A DNA stretch of 64,000 nt, from the NCBI GenBank assembly GCA_027186245.1, contig CP114490.1, positions 8,130,501 through 8,194,500 of the forward strand, written 5' to 3'. Of the stretch, positions 23,459-35,700 are shown piece after piece. The DNA comes from Coriaria nepalensis. Taxonomy: Eukaryota; Streptophyta; Magnoliopsida; Cucurbitales; Coriariaceae. The notes below the pieces were generated by a model. That model made no database searches. It had not been told where the DNA came from and saw only the letters and a program-made list of their open reading frames with translations. Position 1 is the first letter of the stretch. Each line of letters begins with the position of its first letter. The position numbers were made by a program, and so were the translations under genes.

Positions 23459-23719
23459 TCAAGCAACGGCGACAGGTTGTTGCTTAGATTGATCGACACC
23501 CTTGCTCTTACTCTTCTGATCAGAATCGGAGAGAAAATCCTCCATGTTATAGACGACGGTGATGTAAAGGGAGCAGCTAGGGCACCTAGCAATCTCCTCG
23601 CCCAGCTTAAGATCATCCTTTGTGATCTGGAAGAGGTCGCCGCAAGGACATGGGAACGTATATACCTGCAACTCCTCGTTCCACTCCATATCCTCGATCT
23701 CCACGTCGTCGTACGACAT
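23459..23719 (-). CDS. DPH3: DPH3 (KTI11) CSL-type zinc-finger protein
   Basis: A single-exon gene of 86 codons. The protein starts MSYDDVEIEDMEW, as DPH3 orthologues do, and has the CSL zinc-finger ligands C24-P-C26-G-D and C46-P-S-C49, which bind one metal ion. DPH3 is the small electron donor to the Dph1/Dph2 radical enzyme in the first step of diphthamide synthesis on elongation factor 2, and with Elongator it supports wobble-uridine modification of tRNAs. It acts in the cytosol. The 86-aa length is typical. A Ser/Lys/Gln-rich tail follows the zinc domain and is variable in the family. The longer antisense and shifted frames across the same DNA are by-products of its high GC content. A TATA-like element lies about 175 bp upstream. 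Confidence 0.92.
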   Translation of the reverse strand: MSYDDVEIEDMEWNEELQVYTFPCPCGDLFQITKDDLKLGEEIARCPSCSLYITVVYNMEDFLSDSDQKSKSKGVDQSKQQPVAVA

Positions 23720-23891
23720 CGCTTTCTCTGCCCTTCCTTCTTCTCTGACCTACCCGCCCTTGTTGTGAGTCTTGCTTTGCTCTTCGACAAGAAGGAATAG
23801 ACTTAGCAGGGGTCACACGTCGTCGTCTTTGCTTGGTTTTCTAGGGTTTTAGAAACCGACCTAAACATCCTAATAATAATAAGAGAAAGTT

Positions 23892-23900
23892 ACATATATA
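23892..23900 (-). promoter_or_regulatory. Possible TATA box of DPH3
   Basis: TATATATGT on the minus strand, about 175 bp upstream of the start codon. This is plausible with a 5' leader of ~140 bases, but TA-rich strings are frequent here. Confidence 0.35.
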
Positions 23901-24302
23901 CCCTCCAATTTATCTTAAATTATAAATAATCTCACTTGTCAACCGTTAACCTTCAAATTTAAAAGTCAACCATTTTTTGTGGTTAAAAGTACTTTTATAT
24001 ATGCCTTCAATTATCATAGGAGAACAAAATAAAATTAAAAGAAAATTAAAAGTATATAGAGGTTATGTGTTTATTAAAATTATAAGTAAATTTTTTAAAG
24101 TTTATTAATATTTTATAAATAAAATTTTTAAACAAAAAATTATAAGTGAATTCCAATAATAAATCTTACACACATATTTCATGGGTACAAAATAATTTGA
24201 AATTACAAAATAAATCTTACACATATATTCGCGAAATTCGCTGCCTTTTACCGTCGCTTCCACCACCTTAAACCACCGTTTGCATCAACTACTCTATCAA
24301 TT

Positions 24303-24318
24303 ATGTCTGACAGAGTCA
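24303..24318 (+). other. Possible orphan first exon (ATG to consensus splice donor)
   Basis: A 16-base ATG-initiated segment (MSDRV) ends at a perfect GTAAGT donor and is preceded by ~70 bp of higher-GC, CDS-leader-like sequence. It is head-to-head with DPH3, as in a bidirectional promoter. No matching downstream exon is recognisable before the transposon-rich region, so it may be a broken gene or chance. Confidence 0.25.
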
Positions 24319-24639
24319 GTAAGTTGTCTCCTCCTTTTGCATTTTCTCTCTTTTCAACAAATTTTCCAATTTTTTTCATCTGTTCTTCATTTTTCATGAA
24401 TATTCTTCGTATAAACTTTTTCCTGCCTTAATTTTTCTTTAAAACGATGCATTTTTCGTATGAGAGCTCTTTGACCTATTTGATTAATGAGACCCTTGAT
24501 CCTCAATGTAATTCCCTCAATCATTCGAGCATTATTATTAAGATTTAAGGTTTATGGTTTAATGTTTATTGTTTGCTTTATAATTTATAGTTTAAAGATA
24601 AATGTTTAAGTTTCATAATTTAAAGTCTAAATCCTAAAT

Positions 24640-24945
24640 TTTTTATCTTAAGACATGAACCCTAAACCCTAAACATTTCATCTTAAGGCATAAACTCTAA
24701 ACCCTAAAGTCTAATGCATAAACCCTAAACCTTTTATCTTAAAACATAAACCCTAAACTATTTTTAAAAAATCAAATTCAAGTCTTTCTTTAGCCCAATT
24801 ATTGAATAGAAGATTTGTCTCCTAACCCTTAAGATAATAAACCCTAAACTATAAAACTTAAACCTTACATCTTAAGACATAAATCATGAACCCTAACCCA
24901 TAAGAGAATCAATCAGAAACCCTTAATCCTAGACCTTTCATCTTA
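24640..24945. repeat. Degenerate CCCTAAA-rich tandem repeat
   Basis: Many AAACCCTAAA heptamer units are embedded in a longer repeating phrase of the form 'cttaagacataaaccctaaaccttt', recurring roughly every 40-60 bases with variation. The heptamer equals the plant telomere repeat, but copies are dispersed and mutated. This looks like an interstitial or microsatellite-derived repeat rather than a telomere. Confidence 0.65.
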
Positions 24946-26053
24946 AGACATATACTCTATATAACACCTTTATACTAGATATATAATTATTCAAGATACT
25001 ATTATGAAATTAGCTAGCTTTACAATATAACTAATAGAAGTGTTACCACTTTACTTAAAAACTCTTCAATGAAAATACGAAATAATTTAAACTTTCTTTA
25101 AAATGTTGATAAATTAATATTTGATCATAACTAAAACCAAAAAACATTGTTTTGTCATATATGTAAGCTATACTTGTTCACAAACATTGTTGTCATAACA
25201 AAACAGAAGTTTCAAAACCTTCCAAACTACATTTAAGAATTTTCTGTATTCCCACAAATCGAGCCCATATGTCAATCCTTGTAGTTGCCAACTCTTCATT
25301 AACTTATGAACGGTAGTTATAATTTTTCTTTCTTGCCTATCTATATCATAAGTAAATTTTTATGAGATAAAAATCTCGATAAGTAAAGATCTAATCTCAC
25401 ATGCACAGCGTATAAAACAATTATATAGAAACAATAAAACTCAACCGAATACTCATGAATATGATGTTTTCAAATACTTTGTAAATGACATGCTTTTCTT
25501 TTACTATTACTTTGGGCCTTAATAATGTTGTTTACCAAAATATGTGGTTTATTATGACCACTAGAAGTGATTCACTATAATTATTAAGATCCGCTATAAT
25601 CGTTAATAGTGATCCATTATGATCAATCATAATATAGGGTCAACAATCTCTATATTCGTCCTGACCGAGAAACACCTCATTTAAAATGTTATGCACTTTT
25701 ATAAAATACATCTTTCTTTTTTTGTGTGGAATAGCATAACATTATGCTCTCTCATTTCAAACAATGTTTTCGAACTCAAGTATGCTTCTGCTGCATTCAA
25801 ATCGTGCATTTAAAATTTCAAAGTATCTCAACTTCTAAAATTCAACAACAACTTTTAATAAACTCATGATAGCAAACAAACAGACTTTACTTATGTTATA
25901 AGTGAGACTTTACTCACCTAAAATCCAAGCTATTTCGTAATAAGAATTGCTGGGAATTCTTCAAATTTTGTCTAGCTACTAACCTAAATGAGCATATGTT
26001 TAAACTTATCTTAGTAAGTTTTTTTTCTTACTTTTATGAATCTTACTATAAAT
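24946..26053. other. AT-rich spacer
   Basis: No supported gene. A few short 'tagtgatYcaYtat' repeats lie at about 25,558-25,632. Confidence 0.45.
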
Positions 26054-26292
26054 TGAAAGTGCATGTATGTCAAGCCAATCAGCTATGTCCAATCGAGTTA
26101 TATACTTATGAGATTTGATCTTACTTGTAAACAATATCAACACTATAAATACTTTGTATTTATCATATTGAGTAGTTAATATCTATTAGATGATTATTAT
26201 TTTGTTGGAGTAATACAGTTTTATGAATATAAATATGTTTGTATGTATATGTTTAGCATGATAAATTATCGTTTCTTAGGCAATGCTTTCTG
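26054..26292 (+). repeat. LTR fragment, left part of an interrupted plus-strand LTR
   Basis: It starts TGAAAGTGCATGTATGTCAAGCC, matching the 5' end of the solo LTR at 5,568, and continues with diverged LTR-like sequence to the junction at 26,292. The following LTR material in the same orientation resumes at 27,786. Confidence 0.5.
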
Positions 26293-27785
26293 TGTTAAGA
26301 AATGGTTGCACATATATAATAGAATAAATGCAGCAGAATAAATATTTAAAATTTTATTCAGATTATATTCTAGGATGTTATCTAGACCGATCATAAAATA
26401 ATTATATCACATATAATCTATTTTACAAAAAGCATAGTAAATCTCATCAATATTAAATCAATGTTTATGGAAATGGATTACCTCTTTTGATTTACCGTTC
26501 TCTTCTTGAATAAGATGAGGAGGCGCCACGTGTTTGCTCTCTAACCATATCCACACGATTCATTTTGCACAGTTATACTTAAGGTTTTAACTCATGAATC
26601 AATAAGTTTGAGGAAGGGAATGAAAAAAACTATTTCCTCTCTAGGGATTTTCAGCTAAGGAGGCTTAGAAGACTACTGATTTCGGTCAACGCCTTAAGTT
26701 CTACTTATAGGCACCACTGGGTATAGTTTCCCAATCATATTAGGTTTCCTAGTTGCCTTAAACTCTTATCACCTTAAGTTGCATTCTTATCTTAAAACTC
26801 TTAAAATATAAGATTAGGTCAAACCCATCCTTATATAGTCGGCCATTATAATAATCCGGCCCATTAACACTATAGTGTCCTATTATTAATACGAACATTT
26901 AGAATACTTTTATGATTAAATAATATTTCCTATATAACTTATTAATTTCTAATTAAATTAATGTCACACTTAATTGTGCTAGCAGAACTGCATGATATTA
27001 AATTAACAAATTAATAATTATCATTTTCACTTATAGTCAAACTATAAGTCAAATTACCATTTTATCTCTAAAATTATTTTGGTATGTTTTTCCTTTTTCT
27101 CCTACTAAACCTTAATTGAGTTACTATGAACCTGTTAACTTAAATAGTTGACTAAATCATCTCATAATTAAATAATTTTAAACCTCTAAGTCAAAACTAG
27201 TTTCTAACAAAGTATCAAAACTACATGGGAAATGAGAAGTGCCATCTTTTGAAAGAACCTATTTGTGACCATTGTATACTTACAATAACAATCCTTTATT
27301 CTCACTAATATCCTAATTTGTCTTAGGCTATGACTTAACTGTTGAACCCTAATAAACAAATCATATGGATCATCATACATTTATTGAACATCGACAATGA
27401 ATTTAGATAATCTCCTTTCAAATTATACTAATTTACAAAAATTTATTGTTCAATTAAGTAAAGATTTATTGTTCAATTAAGTATATAATCCATACGACCT
27501 TATTCCAAATATATAAGTGATTGATTCCTTCTTGACCACACATAATCCTTTTCACATAATACTAGAGTGTATAACTCAAGATATTGGACTTTATCATGAT
27601 ATGCATATATATATATATAACATATAATATTAATTATAAGAAAATCAATAAATACGATAAATAGTAATTAACTTTCATTAATGACAGTAAATAATGTTTT
27701 GCTAATATCTGCATAAAGATTATATCACATGAAGCATTTGCCCATCGGGTCAAAATCTGATTGACTTAACGAGCATACACTTTCA
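26293..27785 (-). mobile_element. Solo LTR, minus orientation, probably nested in another LTR
   Basis: The left border TGTTAAGAAATG is the complement of the family's CATTTCTTAACA end. The right border ...GCATACACTTTCA is the complement of the TGAAAGTGTATGC start. Internal blocks match the solo LTR at 5.6-7.4 kb in reverse order, including the leader with 'agctaaggaggct' and the 'gaagtgccatcttttgaaag' block. Length is 1,493 bp. The flanking pentamers TTCTG and CTCGG do not agree well, so the insertion is old or the border was reworked. No internal domain is found. Confidence 0.65.
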
Positions 27786-28600
27786 CTCGGGGTCATAATA
27801 GTGATTATGCTCTATAAGACCCAAAGAATTATAAACCTAAGAACCAAATAGGTCATAGTCATAGGATTATCATAAAGGGATATTGATAATCTGGGAGAAC
27901 TATTGCATATGATATCTTCTTATTGTAAGAATGATGTTCTCATAACCATTGGTATTAGTGAAATACTGAAATAGGCATGCAGGTGATTAATAGAAGAATA
28001 ATCATTGAACATGATCACTCGACGAGTCTTAATACTAATGATAATGATTTTTAATAACTTATTAAGTGGCTATGGTACTTGTGATCCTCAGATCTGAGAT
28101 CACCATAATATTAGCATATATGATATTATGCTTTAGTATCGCTCCACATGGTCTTAGCCAAAAGTCACTAAAAAGACGAACCATTGGGCATATGTTTGAG
28201 TATGAGTATTTTGTAGGGCGATAAGATGAAATCCATCACCACATTATCAAAGAAAAGTTCAATGAGTGATGTACCTTATGCAATAAGAAATCTTTCCAAA
28301 GTAGAATGGTTGGAGAAGAGTATTCCATAGATCCATTATCTAAATTGTATAAGAAACCACATGATTCATAAGGTTTAGTGTATTAGGGTTTAATAGTTAA
28401 ACAATATTCTAGGACTAACCAAGATTTGGCAAACATGGAAGGGTCATATTGGTACAATAATAGTCACTTCAGGTTTTTTGTAAGGTTCTAAGAACTTTTC
28501 ATTGCATAGGTGATCTGACCCATATATTTTGTTAGAGGCTAATGTGAATCTGATGGTTTAAAATTAATTAGATCATGAAAAAATAATTTATTAATTATCT
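27786..28600 (+). repeat. LTR fragment, plus orientation
   Basis: It follows the central part of the 5,568-7,447 LTR in the same orientation. Shared blocks include 'cagatctgagatcaccat' (28,088-28,105), 'tctttccaaagtagaatgg' (about 28,290) and the 'taggactaacc' region (about 28,410). Together with 26,054-26,292 it looks like one plus-strand LTR split by the minus-strand LTR. Confidence 0.55.
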
Positions 28601-29515
28601 GACTTAATTTTTTTTTTATATAGATTTAGATAGTTCATTCGTAAAGAATAAATAAAACTCATAAATTATTGTAGGACCTACCTATTAACGTAACGTATAA
28701 CTTATTGTATTACACACATTAAGAAAGATCATATTGAAAGTTCACAAATCTAATTTTAAAAATTTAACTTGCTTTTAAAGAACTTAATTTAAGATTTAAA
28801 TTAATTATTTAAATTTATTAAATCTAAACACTCACACTCTTAAGGACAATGGACAAATTGGTCGAGAAGGCACAAGTTTTGGACAGTCCCGTAATTAAAT
28901 GGGCCAAGATGGTTTATTCATTTTAAATATTACAATAGGATGGAGGAAGATATGTTTTTTTAGTTTGTTAATACATTATTTTTAATATTTATTAATATTA
29001 ATAATTATATAATATTAAAAATAATTATATAACTTAATATTTTAATTATAGAAACATTAAAAAATAACTCGAAAATCCAATCGGCCGGAGTTGGGATAGT
29101 CAACGGTAGAATTTAAACCGTTTTTCCTAATAAATATTTCAATATTGAAAGCATCCAAATTTAGAAAGAAAAATAAATGATATTATTATGAAATATTATG
29201 TATAGGGATTCAAAGGCATCGCCTTCCATTTTATGTAGCATCAATAAAATTAATAGTATTATGTATTAAATGTCCTCTTAATTTAATATAATTGTGACTT
29301 TTAAGAATAGTAAATTTAATACTAATATGATTATTGTTAATAAGTCATAATTACTCTCAATAAGATCTGAGAGAATAATTCAAATTATTAATTTTAATAT
29401 GTTTTGGTCTAAAATGATTTAGTAGAATTAAGAATAACTTTATATTATATATATATATATATATTTAATTATATTTTAAAAATATAAAATAGTACAGTTG
29501 AATTGAATGCTAAGT
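28601..29515. other. AT-rich spacer upstream of SMG1
   Basis: No supported gene. TA-rich runs lie at about 29,443-29,465 and 29,518-29,532. Confidence 0.45.
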
Positions 29516-29517
29516 AT

Positions 29518-29532
29518 GTATATATATATAAT
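29518..29532 (+). promoter_or_regulatory. Possible TATA region of SMG1
   Basis: A TATATATATATAATA run about 195 bp upstream of the SMG1 start codon, followed by sequence that becomes GC-richer from 29,575. Position fits a core promoter, but the motif is simple and may be chance. Confidence 0.3.
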
Positions 29533-29724
29533 AAAGTAAAATAAAATAAATATAAATAAAATAGTTATTTCATGAATTCGCCATTGAAGGCAGCTTGCTC
29601 AATTTCTCATTTTTCTCAATCGAAATAAAGAGAGAATCGTGAAAAAGAAATCCTTGTAGCATGAGAACTCTATGAAGCGTTTGAACCTTCTTTACCGCTG
29701 CTTTCCAGCACATCAGCGAGACCG

Positions 29725-32700
29725 ATGATGCAGGGACTGCATCACCAGCAGCAGCAACTAGCAGCGCTTCTGACGGTTGCTCTTGCCAAGGACGATTCAA
29801 CTTCCGGTACTACCACTTCCACAAGCGCCGCCACCGCTAATGCTGCCTCCGACGACGATGATTCTGCTAGACTTGCCGCAATTAACTCTCTTCACCGCGC
29901 CATTATCTTCCCTCCTAATTTGCTCCTCGTTACTCACTCCGCAACTTTCCTCTCCCAGGGTTTCTCTCAGCTTCTCTCTGACAAGTAATCCTCTCTATCA
30001 ATTACGTATATTACAAGCTTATAATACTATGTTTTCAAACTTCTTATTCCAATTAAGTTTGCTGCCTAAATCTGCTTCTGTTCTGGTAAGGGTTGCTGAG
30101 AAATGTAGGCAAGTGAAGGAATTAGAAAAAGAGGCGTATTAAGTTCCTATTGGATCAGATAAAGAAAAATATGTTACGTATAAAAAATACATTGGGGATT
30201 TTACTTTTCAGTCATTTTGCTCCTAATATGAGGTTGTGGTTGAGGACCAGATTTGATTTATAAATTTTTTATTTTTATTTCTTTGCAAGCTATTAATTTA
30301 TTTATTGATATAACAAGCCATATTATTTTGTGTAACTTACAACTCAGATCATACTCGGTGAGACAATCTGCTGCCATAGCTTATGGGGCTCTTTCTGCTG
30401 TTGTGTGTTCCATTCTTACAACCTCAAGTGGAAGACAAAACAATGTCATGCTTGGAAGTTTGGTAGATCGGTTCATTGGTTGGGCATCGCCATTGCTTAG
30501 CAGAGTCAATGCAGGTGATGGGACTTCAGAATTAGCATTAGAAGGTTTGCGAGAGTTCATAAATGTTGGAGATGCAGGTGGGATCGAGAGATATGCATTG
30601 CCAATTCTCAAAGCATGCCAAGTACTTCTTGAGGATGAAAGAACGTCACTGAGTTTATTACACCGGCTTCTTGGGGTCTTAACTTTAATTTCTCTGAAGT
30701 TCTCGAGATGTTTTCAGCCTCATTTCCTTGACATTGTTGATCTTCTTTTGGGTTGGGCTTTGGTACCTGACTTAAGTGAACCTGATCGACAGATCATTAT
30801 GGGTAGTTTCTTGCAATATCAGAAGCATTGGGTTGGTCATTTGCATTTTTCTTTGGGATTGCTTTCAAAGTTCATGGGTGACATGGATGTATTGCTTCAA
30901 GATGGGAGTCCTGGAACACCACAACAATTCCGAAGGCTGCTTGCGTTGCTTTCTTGCTTTTCAACAGTTTTGCAGTCTACTGCTTCTGGATTGCTGGAAA
31001 TGAATCTACTTGAACAAATCACTGAACCTATTTGCAGCACGCTTCCCCAGTTATTGGGATGTTTATCTATGATTGGATTGAAATTTGGATGGATAACGTG
31101 GATTGGGGATCTGTGGAAGTGTTTGACTTTATTGGCAGAAATATTGTGTGAAAGATTTTCGACCTTTTATCCACTTGCAGTTGATATCTTATTTCAGAGT
31201 TTGGAAATGGCCGGTACTGCCCAACTGGTGAGCGCTGGGAGGATTACCTCTTTCCAAGTTCATGGGGTTTTAAAAACTAATCTTCAGTTATTATCGCTGC
31301 AAAATCTCGGCCTCCTTCCAACATCTGTGCGCAAGTTATTGCAATTTGATGCGCCAGTGTCTCAGCTTCGCTTGCATCCAAATTACTTAGTCACGGGAAG
31401 TTCGGCTGCCACATATATTTTCTTGCTTCAGCATGGGAATAATGAAGTGGTTCAGGAAACAGTAACTCTACTGATTGAAGAGATGGAAATGTTAAAGGTC
31501 ATGGTAGCAAAATATGTTGTTACTGGGGATGAGCTCAATCGTAATAATAAAGATTCTAGAGTATATTCAAAACTTGAGTTGTTTGCATTGATTAATTTTG
31601 ACTTGAAAATTGTATTGACATGTATTGGTTTTGGAGGAAGTGACAGTTTGATAGGTCAAGAAGAAATCGCTGCCATGTATCTTCAGAGGTCAGATAGGTT
31701 GCTTTCCTTTGTGACGAAGGACTTGAATCCCTTTGGCTTTCCAATTCAGAATTTTGTGGAGTTGCAAGTCAGCATCATCAAGACATTGGACAAACTAACT
31801 GCTTCTGAGCTCTTTAGCAAATGCTCCCGGAGAAATTCAAGTATTGTGAAAAATCCCATGGATGTTGTTACTGAAAAATGTCTAAATGATAACTTTCTCA
31901 ATGAGGGGTATTCAACTGTCATCATTGAACATCTTAGTAAATATAACATGCTATTTTCGAAAGCGCTCCTTGCATCATCGCCACTTTCAGTTAAAGCTGC
32001 TGCCTTAGATTGGGTCCAGAGATTCTGTGAGAATATCATAGCAATTAATGAAAATTCCAAAGAAAATGATTATTTGTATGAAGCTAATGGTTCTTCTGCA
32101 ATTGTTGGAAAGTTGGTTTTCTCAGTTTTGGGCGCTGCAACTGACAGGGAGCCAAAAGTAAGGTTCCGTGTTGCACTGCTTTTGGAGCTGCTTCTACGAG
32201 CAAGGCTAGTAAATCCTAAGTACTTTTCTTTCATAGCTGAAGTGGTGCTTGAGAAACTTGGTGATCCAGATATTAACATAAAGAATGTGTTTGTGAGACT
32301 TCTTGCCCATGTCTTGCCTACAACCATCTATGCCTGTGGTCTGTATGACACTGGAACTTTTACTGCATCAAGCCCCAATGTTTCTAAATCAGGTAATAAT
32401 TCAAGCTGGCACTGGAAGCAAGTATTTGCCCTGAAGCAGCTTCCTCAGCAGATTCATTTGCAACAACTTGTTTCCATCTTGAGTTACATATCATTGAGGT
32501 GGAAGGTTCCTGTTTCCTTGTGGATTCAACGTCTCATTCATCGCTGTGGGAAGTCAAAAGACCTTGTTCCAAGTCACCCTGAGGAAGCTGGGAATTTTGG
32601 TGCAAATGAGGTATTGGACATTAAAGTGGATGAAAATGTTCTTGATAGGATTTTCTCAGTTAATGATTTGGCAGGTGTCTGGTGGGTTGTACATGAAGCA

Positions 32701-35700
32701 GCTAGATACTGTATAGCAATGCGTCTTCGAACTAGTCTGGGTGGGCCAACACAAACGTTTGCTGCACTAGAGCGAATGCTTTTAGACACTGCACACATGT
32801 TACAGCTTGATAGTGTGCAAAATGATGGAAACTTAACTATTATAGGGTCTTCTGGGGCCCATTTGCTGCCAATGAGGTTGTTATTGGATTTTGTTGAGGC
32901 CCTTAAGAAAAATGTATACAATGCATATGAAGGGTCTGCTGTTTTATCACCTGCTACTCGCCAAAGTTCCCAGTTTTTCCGTGCAAACAGGAAAGTATGT
33001 GAGGAGTGGTTTTCTCGTATATGTGAGCCAATGATGAGTGCTGGCTTGGCACTACAATGTCAAGATGCTACAATTCAATACTGCACTCTACGATTGCAAG
33101 AACTCAGTAATCTTGTTGCTTCTACTATAAAGGACAAGTCTCGGGTACAGGTAGGTGAGAATCTCCACAACATTAGGGGTAAATTTTCTGGAGATGTTTC
33201 AAGGATTATAAGGCATATGGCATTGGCACTTTATAAGAATCATGAACCAGAAGCTCTGGTTGGCCTCCAAAAATGGGTTTCAGTGACCTTCCCTTCCTTG
33301 GTTCTTGAGGACAATCAATCTCTCAGTACCAATGGAATTTTGGGACCTTTTTCATGGATTAAGGGGCTAGTATATCAGGCACAAGGTAAATATGAAAAAG
33401 CAGCTGCTCAATTCGCCCACTTATTGGAGACTGAGGAGTTGCTTAGCTCTATGGGTTCTGATGGAGTACAGTTTGCAATTGCACGCATTGTTGAGAGTTA
33501 TACTGCTGTGTCTGATTGGAAGTCTCTTGAATCATGGTTAATAGAGTTGCAAACGCTACGTGCAAAGCATGCAAGGAAAATTTATTCTGGTGCTCTAACT
33601 ACAGCAGGCAATGAGATAAATGCAATTCATGCCTTGGCACACTTTGATGATGGTGATTACAGGTCATCATGGGCATGTCTTGATTTGACACTGAAGAGTA
33701 GCAGCGAACTAACCTTAAATCCCAAGATGGCTTTGCAAAGAAGTGAGCAGATGCTTTTACAGGCTATGCTGTTCCAAAAAGAGGGAAGGATAGAAAAAGT
33801 CACCCAGGAAGTACAGAAGGCTAGGTCAATGCTGGAGGAAACATTGACTATTTTGCCACTTGATGGGTTAGAAGAAGCAGCAGCATTTGCCACACAATTA
33901 CACTGCATATTTGCATTTGAAGAAGGTCACAAGCTAATAGGCAGCCAAGATAAATCCAAAGTACTTGAGTCAGTATTGAGCTCTTATATCCAATCGATGC
34001 AGTCTCCTCTAAGCAGAGTTCGTCAAGATTGCAACCCATGGCTAAAGGTTCTCCGGGTATATCAAAGTGTCTGCCCAACTTCTCCTGTAACTCTCAATCT
34101 TTGTATGAATTTATTAAGTTTAGCCCGCAAGCAGGGAAATTTAAGGTTGGCAAACCGGCTTAGTAATCGTCTTAGAGATCAAATACTGAGTTCCTCTGAC
34201 GAGGGGCATGGGAAGTTCCTCATGTTGAATTTGCAGTATGAAGACATCCTGTTAATGCATGCTGAAAACAAATTCGAAGATGCTTTCACAAATCTTTGGT
34301 CATTCGTACATCCTTGGATGGTTCCTTCAGCTTCTTTTGAGTCGGACGCTAACCATGGTATTCTAAAAGTGAAGGCTTGCTTGAAACTCTCGGGTTGGTT
34401 GAAACAGGATTATGAAGATTTGAGTTTAGATACTGTTGTTCTCAGGATGCTAAAGGATTTTGATGCGGCTAGCAGGTTTTCTTCTGATAAAGATGAACTA
34501 TCCTGTGATGAGAATTTGAGCTCTAGACCATGTATTGGTACTGTTATTGAGGAAATTGTGGGCACATTAACAAAATTGTCTACTCGCCTTTGCCCCACGT
34601 TTGGCAAATCATGGATCGCCTATGCTTCTTGGTGTTTCAATCAAGCCAGAGATTCCCTGCATACCCCAAATGGGAATGCCTTTTGCCCATGGTTGTTTTC
34701 TTCAATTCTTACTCCAGAAGTACAGCCTGAGAAATTCAAACTCACTGAAGAGGAGATCATGAGGGTGGAACATTGTATCATGCAGCTTGTCCATAATAAG
34801 AGTGAAGCTGAGGTTCTTGAAAATGATCAAGTAGAGTTGAACGTTTCTCTGGATTCTTCTGATCATCTGAGACTTGGTAACTCCACAAGTGCTTTGTTGC
34901 AGCAAGTGGTGAATATTATTGAAACTACAGCTGGGACGCCTGTTGCTGAAAACTCGCGGGGTGAACACCTTCCTTCTGTACTGGCCTCCCAATTGAAGAT
35001 TTGCTTCCTACGAGCTAATATTGACATTGGGGAAACTCACTCAGTAGCCATCATCGATGATTTAACTGATGTTTGGTGGTTTTTGAGAAGGAGAAGAGTG
35101 TCTCTCTTTGGATATGCGGCTCATGGGTTTATACAGTATCTTTCTTATTCATCTGCCAATGTTGGTAATCATAAGTTGGTAGGCTCGGATTGTGAGTCAT
35201 TGCAACAAAAAGCTGGAAGTTACACACTGAGGGCCACATTATATGTCCTATATATACTTCTTAATTATGGAGTAGAGCTAAAGGATGCACTTGAGCCTGC
35301 TCTTTCAACAGTTCCATTGTTGCCATGGCAGGTGATGCAGTGTTTCTTTCTCCAATTTTTTATGCAGTTTTATAGTAAATTAACTTTTCTGTCAGCTAAT
35401 CGGCATATTTTCTTTAGGAAGTTACACCACAGCTATTTGCTCGTCTCAGCTCTCACCCTGAGAAAATGGTTAGGAAGCAGTTAGAGGGAGTACTCATGAT
35501 GTTGGCAAAACAATCTCCTTGGTCCATAGTGTATCCAACACTAGTTGATGTAAATTCTTATGAAGAGAAGCCTTCGGAGGAGCTGCAACAACTCCTGGGT
35601 TGTTTGGTAAGATTTGCTTTCAATGATTTTTTTGACAGCTTCTATGTTTAGTTCTCTTATATTTGAGTTAAATGTCTTGTTATCATCTATTTGAAATTGG

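Noticed and set aside
23359..23816. Longer antisense and shifted frames over DPH3
   Set aside because: No recognisable domains; they arise from the GC-rich DPH3 coding sequence.
24640..24945. True telomere or chromosome end
   Set aside because: Heptamers are scattered and mutated, with genes on both sides.
26288..27790. Target-site duplication for the minus-strand LTR
   Set aside because: The flanking pentamers TTCTG and CTCGG do not match, so no duplication is claimed.
30253..30347. N-terminal ~32 residues of the long open frame at 30,253
   Set aside because: They lie in intron 1; the acceptor at 30,347 joins the frame to the exon at 29,725-29,984, which has the typical SMG1 start.
35332..35484. 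C-terminal extension of the long open frame after 35,331
   Set aside because: Intron read-through; a GT donor at 35,332 and an AG at 35,417 give the conserved SMG1 continuation.
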